64,000 nt of DNA from Fibrobacterota bacterium. GTDB lineage: Bacteria; Fibrobacterota; Chitinivibrionia; Chitinivibrionales; Chitinispirillaceae. Under the pieces are notes generated by a model that was given only the letters and a program-made list of their open reading frames with translations, did no database searches and was not told the DNA's origin. A program made the position numbers and the translations under genes. Where the stretch lies: contig JAEWVR010000035.1 of the NCBI GenBank assembly GCA_023459055.1, positions 1 through 64,000 on the forward strand. Direction: 5' to 3'. Position 1 is the first letter of the stretch. Every line of letters starts with the position of its first letter. Of this stretch, positions 52,517-62,000 are shown piece after piece.

Positions 52517-53345
52517 ATTACATTTCCTTTAAGAATAGAATTATTACTACTTTACTAATAATTTTCAACAGAAAGTTAATCGTTTAACATGTAAATAATC
52601 TTATCAAAATTCCGCATGACTGCACTTGCAATGCTGACGTGCTATTGTACCTGTCATGGTATGAATCGCTCAATGCATTGTTTTTAAAATGCTTTTTGTG
52701 GCACACATGTTCCGATTTTTATCGCCCCCCAACACGTGTTACTTATGTATGTAGTCCCCGTCCATATTGTTCTTTGAAAGATATCGGCTATTATGAGCTA
52801 TCTTGTAATTTAACGAACTACCATATGGAAAAAATTACACATGCACATGCCTTCTAAAATAATACCTGTATACGTAACTGTAAAGAAAAGAGATACAATA
52901 TGTTTAAATAATTTTTATAATCCATAATACACGGGCATCTTTTGCCGGATAGTTATTAGAAAAATCAAGTAAAAAATTCTGATGACAGGTTTTTTAAATT
53001 ATATTAATTGACATACAGAATTTACAAGACTTCAATACAACAAGGTAAATGAATTATTGTATTTCAGTAATGTCAAAAGACTCAATGAGGTCGCTGGAGC
53101 TCTGCACTACAATCTATATGGATATATTGTAAATGTCAATCAATCGTTATACACAGGCTTGGAACAATAAAATTACTCGTCAGGTTCAACAATAAAAGAA
53201 TACTTGACAATACTTTTTATACGATTTCTACACTGTATTGAATATTGGATCGTAGTTACTGAAAAACTTTTTATTGCACGGGTGCAATATTGATTATCAA
53301 GACAAAATGTTATTCTAATAAACATATTAATTGAGGGGGTTCACG
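52517..53345. other. Long A/T-rich gap with a palindrome near the next gene
   Basis: About 830 bases between divergent genes. The open frame 52639-52857 has no ribosome site and protein-unlike composition, so I do not call it. ATTGCAC-GG-GTGCAAT (53273-53288) is a perfect 7-bp palindrome about 58 bases before the next start codon and could be an operator. TTGACA at 53204 with TACACT 19 bases later is a weak promoter candidate. Confidence 0.4.
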
Positions 53346-55460
53346 ATGGCTTCTGAAAAAAATACCAGAAATTCATTTAATGTTATCTGGACTTTACTTT
53401 TTGCTGTAGGTTCGATTCTGTTATTCATCGGAATTACGAATAACACACTCTGGTACGATGAATCGTTTTTTGGTGTTGTGGTTCGACATTCTTATTTTGA
53501 TCTCATCAAAATGGCAGCCGGTGATAATCATCCGCCATTCTATTTTATACTCTCTAAAGTACTAACGGATATAATGGGAAATAATGCTTTTTCACTCCGC
53601 AGCGCTTCACTTTTGGGAGTTATGGCTTTGGCAGCATTGGGTTTTGGACCTGTCAGGAGAATCTGGGGTGAAAAGGCGGGTTTACTTTTTACTTTGTTGG
53701 TATTCATTACACCGGCTTTTGTAGCACAGGCATTGAATGCCAGAATGTATACCTGGGCTGCTTTTTTTTGTACAGCCTGTACGCTCTATGCATATTGTGC
53801 AATTGTTGAGAATAAACGCAGGGATTGGATCGTTTTTGGATTGTTTTCCGTGCTGGGTTTATACACACATGTTTACCTTATGCTTGAGTGTCTTGTCATC
53901 TATGCGCTTGCTTTTTCATGGATTATAATTAAAGATAGAAAAAAGCTCCCACGCTTTATTATCGTTTCCATTAGTGTATCGGCACTGTATCTTCCGTGGG
54001 CTCTTGTGGTTATAAAACAGGCGTCTGAGGTTGCAAAAGAATTTTGGATACCACTTCCCACTGTAAATTGGGTTCTGAATGGCTTACTTTACATGCCATT
54101 TCAACATGAGTTCGGTTCCAGTCTGCACTCCGGCTTGATTTGTGCGGCATTTGTTCTTGTCTCAGGACTTTTTTTTATTGGCATACTGAATGCACTGAAA
54201 AATAAAAATAGTACAGGAAGACTGTTTTTTTGGAGTCTGACAATAGCCATTTTGACAATAGTCGGAGCTGCTATTGTTTCTTATCAATTCAAGCCCATCC
54301 TTTTAGGGCGATATCTTACAAGCATACTTGGATTGTACATTCTCGTCTGGGTTTACGGGATTTTATTTTTTAAGAACAGAATAGCAGGCATTATCGGTGT
54401 CTGTCTCTTGATGGCTGTTTTCATCCCTCAGATACATGAAATTAAGACGGTAAAAAGAAATGGCCCAATGGTCGAAATAAAGAACTACATTGACAGCAAG
54501 GCTGGATCTGACGATGTTTTTGTACACAATGACGAACACTCTTTTGGAATTTTCTGCTACTATTTTCCGCAGTACCGGCACTACCTTATGTTGAAGGATG
54601 GTTTTGATGGGTACTCAAACTATTCAGCTTTCGGGCCTGCAGGTCAGGCAGGTCACAACTATGATGATTTTGTTAAGGGACACAACCGCGTCTGGTTGAT
54701 TAATCGGAATACATCCGATTTTTCGAAGTATCCTTATATATCCTACTATGAGTTTGAAAAAAATGGCAAACTTTATAAATCTGCTCCAGAAAAACGGTTC
54801 TCACAGATAAACTCCTTTTTAGATTTGGATATTGCAGAATTTTCCTCCGATTCTACTAACAAGTTTAGTGATGAGAAACTTTTTTCGGGAGAGGTAAAAG
54901 AATTCCGGATTATGGCGGAAGGTTTCAGAAACAACAAGGGCAAGGCAATTATTACCATTCTTAACCGGGAATTGTACGAATTATCCGAGAAATATTTGTG
55001 GCAGAATAAAGAAATTCCACAGATTGAACAGAAAGTGGCTGATAAATTGATTACTAATAATAACGTTCTATCGAATGAAGAAAAATCATTTCTGAATAGT
55101 TTCTATACACTTGATGAAACAAGCGGGATATACAAGCTTACAAAAACTGTATCTAAAGAGGATGTTGAAAAACAGCAATCTATTGTTAGAAAAATGAACC
55201 ATGAAAGCGAAAGTACTATCGTAGATGGAAAAGCGCAATTCACATTTAAGGGTTTGCCCAGAGATAAGTACTATATTATGATTTTTCATGATGAAAATGG
55301 CGATCATCAACTGGAAATGAGGAAAAATGCTCCACCTGCAGAAGGCCTGGCTTTTTCAGGAGATGACACACGTTTGCAGCACGATCCCACTTTCAATTCC
55401 AATAATATTGTTCTGAATCAGGATGATATGGAAACAACGATGCACATTTACTACTATTAA
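53346..55460 (+). CDS. GT39-like membrane glycosyltransferase with C-terminal DUF2141-like domain
   Basis: A 704-residue protein. The first about 370 residues carry some ten hydrophobic segments with the GT-C signature: TLWYDESFFGVVVRHSYFDL holds the DE pair of the first outer loop, and DNHPPFYFILSKVL follows, as in dolichyl-phosphate-mannose mannosyltransferase/ArnT-like (GT39/PMT_2) enzymes. These move sugars from a lipid carrier to proteins or lipid A in the periplasm. A soluble periplasmic region follows, and the last about 90 residues (AQFTFKGLPRDKYYIMIFHD, ENGDHQLEM) look like DUF2141, a small beta domain usually found alone. Start at 53346 is set by GAGGGGG 6 bases upstream. Single gene ended by a hairpin. 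Confidence 0.8.
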   Translation: MASEKNTRNSFNVIWTLLFAVGSILLFIGITNNTLWYDESFFGVVVRHSYFDLIKMAAGDNHPPFYFILSKVLTDIMGNNAFSLRSASLLGVMALAALGFGPVRRIWGEKAGLLFTLLVFITPAFVAQALNARMYTWAAFFCTACTLYAYCAIVENKRRDWIVFGLFSVLGLYTHVYLMLECLVIYALAFSWIIIKDRKKLPRFIIVSISVSALYLPWALVVIKQASEVAKEFWIPLPTVNWVLNGLLYMPFQHEFGSSLHSGLICAAFVLVSGLFFIGILNALKNKNSTGRLFFWSLTIAILTIVGAAIVSYQFKPILLGRYLTSILGLYILVWVYGILFFKNRIAGIIGVCLLMAVFIPQIHEIKTVKRNGPMVEIKNYIDSKAGSDDVFVHNDEHSFGIFCYYFPQYRHYLMLKDGFDGYSNYSAFGPAGQAGHNYDDFVKGHNRVWLINRNTSDFSKYPYISYYEFEKNGKLYKSAPEKRFSQINSFLDLDIAEFSSDSTNKFSDEKLFSGEVKEFRIMAEGFRNNKGKAIITILNRELYELSEKYLWQNKEIPQIEQKVADKLITNNNVLSNEEKSFLNSFYTLDETSGIYKLTKTVSKEDVEKQQSIVRKMNHESESTIVDGKAQFTFKGLPRDKYYIMIFHDENGDHQLEMRKNAPPAEGLAFSGDDTRLQHDPTFNSNNIVLNQDDMETTMHIYYY

Positions 55461-55506
55461 ATAAGTCTGTTTTTCCGGATTAAAAATGGAGTACTGATAA
55501 AAAAAG

Positions 55507-55540
55507 TGATACAACCGGATTCTGATTACCGGTTGTATCA
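55507..55540. terminator. Hairpin terminator between convergent genes
   Basis: TGATACAACCGG (55507-55518) pairs perfectly with CCGGTTGTATCA (55529-55540), 12 bp with a 10-base loop. An A-run precedes it (good for the minus-strand operon ending at 55554) while no long T-run follows on the plus strand, so it probably serves the sugar operon mainly. Confidence 0.8.
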
Positions 55541-55553
55541 TGAATTACATCGA

Positions 55554-56615
55554 CTATGCAGAGATTGTCGATGTAGCTGTGCCCCCAGCGTCGGAAGTAG
55601 CTTCACGTTCTTTTGTGTCTGCACACTCCCGTTTTTGGGTATCTACCCTGACTTTCTTACTATTTGCCTCAAAAATCCTCTGGAATAGGCAGAAAACCAA
55701 TATTAGAATTCCATAGACAATTCGTGTCCACCATGAACTGAGTGTTCCCTGGAACATGATCAGTGTTTGAATTGTACCAAGAATCAATACTCCAAACATC
55801 GTTCCCAGTACATATCCATATCCGCCTGTAAGAAGGGTCCCACCAATGACCACTGCAGCAATCGCATCCGTCTCAATCATTCGTGCATGAAGCGCGTAGC
55901 CGCTGAGCATATAGAATGTAAAGAGAACACCACCAAGTGCTGCACAGAAACCGCTTAACGTGTAGATAAGTACTTTAGTCCGTGCGACAGGCAATCCCAT
56001 AAGTATTGCAGATTGTTCATTACCTCCAATGGCATATACAGTCCTGCCAAATTGTGTATAATGTGCAAGGTAGACAGCGAAGATGACAATTGCTACAAAG
56101 ATCATTACATTTACATTGATAAACGCAGTGTCGGTAAGATACCACCGCCAGGTTGCAAGTGATGTATACACCGGGTTTGTGATATTGATTGTGTCGGTAC
56201 TGATAACATAGCACAATCCGCGAGCCAGAAACTGTCCACCGAGAGTTACGATAAACGGGTGCAGTTTGAATTTTTCAATCATAAATCCCATCACTGTACC
56301 AAATGTTGCACCCATTGTCAAAACAACAATCATGACAAGATAAGGATTCATATGACTTTTTTCAAGCAGATGTGCTGATACCATTGTTGTCAGGCCGATA
56401 ACAGAACCTACTGAAAGGTCAATACCACCAGACAAAATGGCAAAGGTCATACCAACCGCTGTGACCATTAAAAATGCATTATCCACAAAGAGATTCAGAA
56501 AAACATCAAGAGACAGAAAACTTGGATATGCTGCAGCTCCCGATCCATACATTACAATAAAAAGCAGGATCGTCACGATCACGAGTGTATATTTACCATT
56601 AAATAATTTTTTCAT
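55554..56615 (-). CDS. yjfF: Sugar ABC transporter permease, YjfF-like
   Basis: A 353-residue CUT2-type (BPD_transp_2) permease with about nine hydrophobic segments. The signature AILSGGIDLSVGSVIGLTTM and later IAAVVIGGTLLTGGYGYVLG are typical. With the neighbouring permease it forms the membrane channel of a ribose/galactofuranose-type importer. The last about 35 residues (RVDTQKRECADTKEREATSD) are a charged extension rich in Thr/Glu not usual in the family. It is the last gene of the operon. Confidence 0.88.
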   Translation of the reverse strand: MKKLFNGKYTLVIVTILLFIVMYGSGAAAYPSFLSLDVFLNLFVDNAFLMVTAVGMTFAILSGGIDLSVGSVIGLTTMVSAHLLEKSHMNPYLVMIVVLTMGATFGTVMGFMIEKFKLHPFIVTLGGQFLARGLCYVISTDTINITNPVYTSLATWRWYLTDTAFINVNVMIFVAIVIFAVYLAHYTQFGRTVYAIGGNEQSAILMGLPVARTKVLIYTLSGFCAALGGVLFTFYMLSGYALHARMIETDAIAAVVIGGTLLTGGYGYVLGTMFGVLILGTIQTLIMFQGTLSSWWTRIVYGILILVFCLFQRIFEANSKKVRVDTQKRECADTKEREATSDAGGTATSTISA

Positions 56616-56617
56616 GT

Positions 56618-57658
56618 TTACTCCTTGGCAGGCTTCATTCTGAATACCAGTTTTCTAAACTCAGCAGACTGAATATTCATGACAATAAAAACAACAATTG
56701 CTTCGATGATAAGATTAATTTCGGGAGGAACACCTATCGAGTATATGGTCGTTTTTAATGTTTGTATCAGCAGCGCACCGACTACGCTTCCGATCAGAAA
56801 AAACTTCCCGCCTGCGATAGATGTACCTCCGATTGCTACTGCCAGAATCGCGTCTAGCTCAAACATCTCTCCGGCATTGATTCCATCAGCACACTTTACA
56901 TTTGAACTGACAATCAGCCCTGCGATACCTGCACAAAAACCACAGAATGCATAAACGAAAAGAAGTATCTTCTTTTCGTCAATACCGGTCACTCTTGACG
57001 CAACAGGATTAATACCGACCGATTCAATATATAAACCAAGTGCTGTCTTTCGTGTAAACAGGAGTGTTGCCGCTAATACGATCAGGACAAGATAAATCGA
57101 GAAGGGTAATCCCAGAAGGAATCCGTTACCAATGAAAAAATAAGGTTTGTAGTAGATAGTGATAATCTGTCCATTAGTGAGAAGCTGAGCAATACCGCGT
57201 CCTGCAACCATGAGGATAAGGGTTGCAATAATAGGCTGCATTCCGATTCGGGAAATCAGAATGCCGTTCCATAAACCTATTGCCGTCGCAAGTACAAGTG
57301 CACCGAGAATAGCAACCGCCATTGGAACATTAGTGGTAAATGTTTGTACACCATCAACAATTTGAAGATTTCCACCAATCAAAAGTGCGGCCATTGCACC
57401 GGTGATTGCAACCGTTGAACCTACTGAAATGTCAATACCTTTTGTCGCAATCACAAGGCTCATACCGATAGCAATAATTATCAGTGATGATGAACGGTTG
57501 AGAATATCAATCAGGCTTCCATAAAGATGTCCATCTTTAATCTCTATTTTAAAGAAACCGGGAGTGGCAGCAAGGTTAAAAAGAAGTAACAGTCCAAGTG
57601 CCAGTAATGCCCAGAATATACTGGATTTATAAAATTCACCTTTTGCTTTAACAGCCAT
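56618..57658 (-). CDS. ytfT: Sugar ABC transporter permease, YtfT-like
   Basis: A 346-residue CUT2-type permease. Signature: SLVIATKGIDISVGSTVAIT and ILAVAIGGTSIAGGKFFLIG. It pairs with the YjfF-like protein; two different permeases with a single duplicated ATPase is the YtfQRT-YjfF layout of E. coli (galactofuranose/arabinose-like sugars). It begins 2 bases after the ATPase stop and ends 2 bases before the next start, so all three are tightly coupled. Confidence 0.88.
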   Translation of the reverse strand: MAVKAKGEFYKSSIFWALLALGLLLLFNLAATPGFFKIEIKDGHLYGSLIDILNRSSSLIIIAIGMSLVIATKGIDISVGSTVAITGAMAALLIGGNLQIVDGVQTFTTNVPMAVAILGALVLATAIGLWNGILISRIGMQPIIATLILMVAGRGIAQLLTNGQIITIYYKPYFFIGNGFLLGLPFSIYLVLIVLAATLLFTRKTALGLYIESVGINPVASRVTGIDEKKILLFVYAFCGFCAGIAGLIVSSNVKCADGINAGEMFELDAILAVAIGGTSIAGGKFFLIGSVVGALLIQTLKTTIYSIGVPPEINLIIEAIVVFIVMNIQSAEFRKLVFRMKPAKE

Positions 57659-57660
57659 GA

Positions 57661-59181
57661 TTAATTGTTCCCTTCAGCAATAAGATGTAAAATTTTTGCC
57701 TCGCTGATATTTTCACCTTCAAGTTCACCGATTTTTTTTCTGTCGCATAGGACAACGACCCTGCTGCAGCACTTGACAACTTCTTCAAGTTCGGATGAGA
57801 TGAAGATGAACGACATTCCTTCCTGACAAAGATCCAGTATAAGGTCGATGATCTCGCTTTTTGCACCGATATCAATACCACGTGTAGGTTCGTCAAGGAT
57901 CATGACTGCCGGAGATGTCGCGAGCCATCGCGCCAGTATTACTTTCTGCTGATTACCACCACTGAGTTTCGAGACTATCTGTTCGCAGTCGGTAACCTTT
58001 ATACCAAGGGCTTTAATGTATTTATTGGCGATTTCAACCTGTTTACTCCGGGGTATTGTTTTAAATGTACCTGTTCTGCCCTGAAGTGCCAGAATGATAT
58101 TTTCCCGTACGGTAAGATCACCAATTAAACCTTCAATTTTCCTGTCTTCCGGACAGAAGCCGAATCCATGCTCAATCGCTGCGATAGGGGAGTGAATGTG
58201 AACCGGTTTACCGTTTATTTCAAAATGTCCTTTATCTGCTTTGTCAATACCAAAAAGTAGACGGACCGTTTCAGTACGTCCTGATCCAAGGAGTCCTGCA
58301 AGTCCGAGAATCTCACCTTTTTTAAGTGAAAAGTCCATTTCATTGATTGAGCCCTTGCGTTCAAGGTTCCTGACATTAAGGATTGTTTGTCTGGATGCTG
58401 ATTGTTCTGCAGCTGCAGCTTTTGATTTCGCATAATCAGCTGCCTTGTACTCCTTGCCGATCATCGCACTGATCAGTTTCATTGGCGGCAGATCTTCAGT
58501 AAAATACTCTCCTACGAGTTCTCCATTTTTTAAAACAGTAATTCTATCTGAAATTGAATAGACCTGTTCCAGAAAATGGGTAACAAAGAGAATCGACATA
58601 CCATCATTTTTAAGCTTTCGCATGATATCAAAAAGCTGATTGACCTCTTTTTCATCAAGGCTTGATGTCGGCTCGTCAAGAATAAGTACTTTCGCGTCTA
58701 TATTGATCCCTCGTGCGATTGAAACCATCTGCTGAATAGCTATGGAATACGACGATAATGGTTCCGATACATCAATGTCAAGATTGAGTCTGTTTTTAAG
58801 AAGTGATGCGGCGCTTTTTTTCATAGCCTTTCGGTCAATCATTCCGAATTTTTTTGGCTCCCGTCCGATAAAAATATTCTCAGCAACACTGAGGTTGAGG
58901 CATAGATTTACCTCCTGATATACCGTACTTATTCCTAATTGCTGTGCATCATGAGTCGACATTGGTGCAATCGGTTTTCCACCCAGGAGTATTGTTCCAC
59001 TATCAGTAGGATATACACCAGTGAGCACTTTAATCAATGTCGATTTTCCGGCGCCATTCTGTCCCATCAAGGCATGTACTTCACCTTTAAACATTCTGAA
59101 GCTGACATTGGAAAGTGCCTTGACACCAGGAAATTGTTTTGAAACGCCATCCACTGATAATATTAAATCATTGTTACTCAA
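57661..59181 (-). CDS. ytfR: Sugar ABC transporter ATP-binding protein, YtfR-like
   Basis: A 506-residue protein with two ABC cassettes. First: Walker A GQNGAGKST (about 37-45), signature region IAIQQMVSIARGIN and Walker B VLILDEPTSSLD. Second: Walker A-like GLLGSGRTET, signature LSGGNQQKVILARWL and MILDEPTRGID. This double-cassette form (RbsA/AraG/YtfR type) powers CUT2 importers. It follows the binding-protein gene after a 198-base gap that holds a strong hairpin. Confidence 0.92.
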   Translation of the reverse strand: MSNNDLILSVDGVSKQFPGVKALSNVSFRMFKGEVHALMGQNGAGKSTLIKVLTGVYPTDSGTILLGGKPIAPMSTHDAQQLGISTVYQEVNLCLNLSVAENIFIGREPKKFGMIDRKAMKKSAASLLKNRLNLDIDVSEPLSSYSIAIQQMVSIARGINIDAKVLILDEPTSSLDEKEVNQLFDIMRKLKNDGMSILFVTHFLEQVYSISDRITVLKNGELVGEYFTEDLPPMKLISAMIGKEYKAADYAKSKAAAAEQSASRQTILNVRNLERKGSINEMDFSLKKGEILGLAGLLGSGRTETVRLLFGIDKADKGHFEINGKPVHIHSPIAAIEHGFGFCPEDRKIEGLIGDLTVRENIILALQGRTGTFKTIPRSKQVEIANKYIKALGIKVTDCEQIVSKLSGGNQQKVILARWLATSPAVMILDEPTRGIDIGAKSEIIDLILDLCQEGMSFIFISSELEEVVKCCSRVVVLCDRKKIGELEGENISEAKILHLIAEGNN

Positions 59182-59320
59182 TTAATACTCCTCTTTTCTG
59201 TCAGCAGGTACAGGAACAAAATGAAGAATATTCATCAGGAATGAATACCCGTGCAGCATTGACAGTTAAGATGATAGGTAAGCATGCAACCTGCATCAGA
59301 TTAAATTGTTATCAGATATT

Positions 59321-59356
59321 AATTCTCTGTATGCATAACAATACATACAGAGAATT
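59321..59356. promoter_or_regulatory. Intercistronic hairpin after the binding-protein gene
   Basis: AATTCTCTGTATG (59321-59333) pairs perfectly with CATACAGAGAATT (59344-59356). It lies 24 bases after the binding-protein stop, before the ATPase gene, and has no T-run on the minus strand. In transport operons such hairpins often protect the upstream mRNA or lower downstream expression, giving more binding protein than membrane parts. Confidence 0.75.
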
Positions 59357-59379
59357 ACAATAACCACTTAAGAAAAAGA

Positions 59380-60357
59380 TCAATATTTTCTGTTTGGAAA
59401 TTCTTTTGCAGCTACCTCAGCCGGGAATACGCCCTCATCTGTGATAACTCTTCTTGGAATTGTTTTTCCGTCTTTAAGATCTTTAGCAGCCTGCATAAGC
59501 TGTGGTCCGAGAAGTGGACTGCATTCAACTGTGCAGTTGAGTTTACCGCTCATCATAGCTTCAAATGCACCTTTTACGGCGTCAATTGATACAATAACAA
59601 TGTCTGTTGCAGGTTTCAAACCGGCTTCTTCAATTGCCTGAATTGCACCAATCGCCATATCATCATTGTGCGCAAAGAGAACGTCAATGTTCTTTCCTTC
59701 TGTTTTGAGGAATGCTTCCATAACTTCTTTACCTTTTGCTCTTGTAAAATCACCAGTCTGTGATCTGATAATTTTGAATTTCGGATTCTTTGCAAGCACT
59801 TCTTCAAAACCGGCTTTTCTCTGAATTGCAGGATCTGATCCGGTTGTACCCTGAAGCTCAACAATGTTGATTGTTTCTTTTGTAATACCTTTTTTGTTCA
59901 TGTAATCAACAAGCCACTCACCAGCTCTTACACCTTCAATTTTAAAATCGGATCCCATAAGTGACACATAGAGAGACTCATCTTTTACATCAACGCCTCT
60001 GTCGGTAAGAATAACAGGAATTTTTGCTTTCTTTGCTTCCTGAAGCACTGGTTCCCATCCGGTTGTTGTTGTCGGGGAAAATGCGATAATGTCAACTTTC
60101 TGGGCAATAAAGGATCTGATTGCCTTGATCTGATTTTCCTGTTTGTTCATTGCATCAGAAAACTTCAGAGTAATACCGGCATCTTTTGCAGCCGATTTGA
60201 TTGACTCAGTATTTGCTGTACGCCATTCGCTTTCAGCTCCTACCTGAGAAAACCCCATAACAATCGGCTTTGCTCCTTTGGGAGCAGCATTTACTGATAA
60301 CGCAAGCGCTGACAATGATAAACCACATACAGAAAGAATCTTAGAAAACTTGATCAT
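59380..60357 (-). CDS. ytfQ: Periplasmic sugar-binding protein, YtfQ-like
   Basis: A 325-residue periplasmic binding protein (Peripla_BP_4) with a signal peptide (ILSVCGLSLSALALSVNAAP). The start of the mature domain IVMGFSQVGAESEWRTANTE is very close to what I recall of YtfQ, the galactofuranose-binding protein, rather than AraF. Other family blocks: DIIAFSPTTTTGWEPVLQEA, ILTDRGV, VLFAHNDDMAIGAIQAIEEA. Start at 60357 is set by GGAG 8 bases upstream; the open frame extends to 60423. Given the araBDA context, L-arabinose (possibly the furanose form) is the likely ligand, which is inference. Confidence 0.9.
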   Translation of the reverse strand: MIKFSKILSVCGLSLSALALSVNAAPKGAKPIVMGFSQVGAESEWRTANTESIKSAAKDAGITLKFSDAMNKQENQIKAIRSFIAQKVDIIAFSPTTTTGWEPVLQEAKKAKIPVILTDRGVDVKDESLYVSLMGSDFKIEGVRAGEWLVDYMNKKGITKETINIVELQGTTGSDPAIQRKAGFEEVLAKNPKFKIIRSQTGDFTRAKGKEVMEAFLKTEGKNIDVLFAHNDDMAIGAIQAIEEAGLKPATDIVIVSIDAVKGAFEAMMSGKLNCTVECSPLLGPQLMQAAKDLKDGKTIPRRVITDEGVFPAEVAAKEFPNRKY

Positions 60358-60506
60358 AAAATCACTCCGTTTCATTTTGTTTGTGAGTATTAAAATCTCC
60401 AACCGTGAATCACTTGATCTCAATGCAGAGATTATTGATTTTGCATTAAGAACAAAGATGTCATTAAAAGAAACATATGTCGATCTTTAAAATGTGTTCC
60501 CTCCTC

Positions 60507-62000
60507 CTATTGACGATGGTTAAAAACGTTTTCTGTAGAATAGTACATATTCTTTGGTTGATTAAAGTTAATATCATTTATGCCAAGATACTTCAATACT
60601 TCGAAAAGTGTTTTTCCGCAATGGTCGAACGCAATTGCAGCATGATGCGGGAATCGTTTTTCGATTAATACGTGACGATAGAACCGGCCCATCTCGTTAA
60701 TAGCAAAAACAGAGATACATCCAAATGATTTCGGATTGATATTAAGAATCTCGCCATCAGCAACATACGACCTAAGGCTCGTGTCTGCAGTCGACTGAAG
60801 TCTGAAAAGTGTAATCTGCCCGGGACGTAATGTACCTTCAAGTGTACCACGTGTGATATTGGGTTCCTTACCGTTTTCCAGCAGGCGATGCATGATCAGC
60901 TGATAGTTCATTGTTGCATTTGTTAAACAGCATGATGCCGTATTGCCGCAATGAAAACCCATGAAAAGATCGGTCGGTTTATAAGATCCAAGGACAGCGG
61001 TGTTTTCATCATACATATCCCGTGGAACAGAGTTGTTGATATCAAGAAGCGTTGCAGGAAGTTGTGTGGCAGCTGTCACCATGTACTCACTCAGTGCTCC
61101 ATAGATGTCAACTTCGCAGGCAACCGGAATTCCCCTTGCTGCAAGGCGTGAATTAACATAACAGGGAACAAATTCAAAGAAATGTTCAAAAGCCGGCCAG
61201 CATTTATTTGCAAAAACGCCATATTCTGAAAGACCGAGATTCTTTTGCATAAATGATGTAAGAGCAACTTCATATTGTGCAAGCTTTGGAATGAGATCCG
61301 GAAACCGGTTGCCTTTTCCAAGCTCTGATGTCATCTCGTCAATAACACGTTTGATCTCAGGACTGTCTTTCGCTTGTTTGTAAATATCCAGCAGATCAAG
61401 CTCACTATTCTCCATGATTTCAACGCCAATATCATACAGTGGCTTAATTGGCGCATTGCAGGCAAGGAAATCCTGAGGACGTGGACCAAATGAGAATATT
61501 TTCAACTTTTTGAGACTTAATATCACACGTGCGACTGGTATAAAATCACTGATCATCGATATCACTTCCGGAGCTGTGCCAATCGGATACTCAGGAATAT
61601 ATGCCTTTAATTTGCGAAGACCAAGATTATATGATGCATTCAGCATACCGCAGTAGGCATCACCACGGCCATTGATAAGATCATTGCCGCTTTCTTCTGC
61701 TGCTCCAACAAGCATCGCAATACCGCTAAAGTTTTTAACAAGCAGTGTTTCCGGACCTTCAGGACCAAAGTTCCCAAGGTACACAACAAGCGCATTAATC
61801 CCATTATCGCTGATCTCCTTAAGCGCTTTGGCAACATCAGACTCGTTTTCAATAATTGTTTTTACTTCTGTGACTTGAATGCCGCTGTTTTTACATTCCG
61901 CTGCAACGCGGGTACGGCGTTTCTCCGATAACTGAATCGGAAAACAGTCTCTGCTGACCGCTACAAGGCCAAGCTTTACAGGTACAACATTATTCATCAT
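60507..62000 (-). CDS. L-fucose/L-arabinose isomerase family protein (arabinose isomerase role)
   Basis: A 497-residue protein that is not the classical AraA (it lacks the AraA N-terminus with GSQHLYG) but belongs to the wider FucI/AraA fold: long alpha/beta N-terminal region (KLGLVAVSRDCFPIQLSEKR), CEVDIYGALSEYM with a possible metal glutamate, MGFHCGNTA, GTLEGTLRPGQITLFRLQ and HHAAIAF near the end. By place in the operon with araB and araD it should convert L-arabinose to L-ribulose. It overlaps araD by ATGA. Annotation as fucose isomerase-like is the cautious alternative. Confidence 0.75.
   Translation of the reverse strand: MMNNVVPVKLGLVAVSRDCFPIQLSEKRRTRVAAECKNSGIQVTEVKTIIENESDVAKALKEISDNGINALVVYLGNFGPEGPETLLVKNFSGIAMLVGAAEESGNDLINGRGDAYCGMLNASYNLGLRKLKAYIPEYPIGTAPEVISMISDFIPVARVILSLKKLKIFSFGPRPQDFLACNAPIKPLYDIGVEIMENSELDLLDIYKQAKDSPEIKRVIDEMTSELGKGNRFPDLIPKLAQYEVALTSFMQKNLGLSEYGVFANKCWPAFEHFFEFVPCYVNSRLAARGIPVACEVDIYGALSEYMVTAATQLPATLLDINNSVPRDMYDENTAVLGSYKPTDLFMGFHCGNTASCCLTNATMNYQLIMHRLLENGKEPNITRGTLEGTLRPGQITLFRLQSTADTSLRSYVADGEILNINPKSFGCISVFAINEMGRFYRHVLIEKRFPHHAAIAFDHCGKTLFEVLKYLGINDINFNQPKNMYYSTENVFNHRQ

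Noticed and set aside
52639..52857. Plus-strand ORF of 72 codons in the long A/T-rich gap
   Set aside because: Cysteine- and tyrosine-rich chance translation without ribosome site or recognisable pattern.
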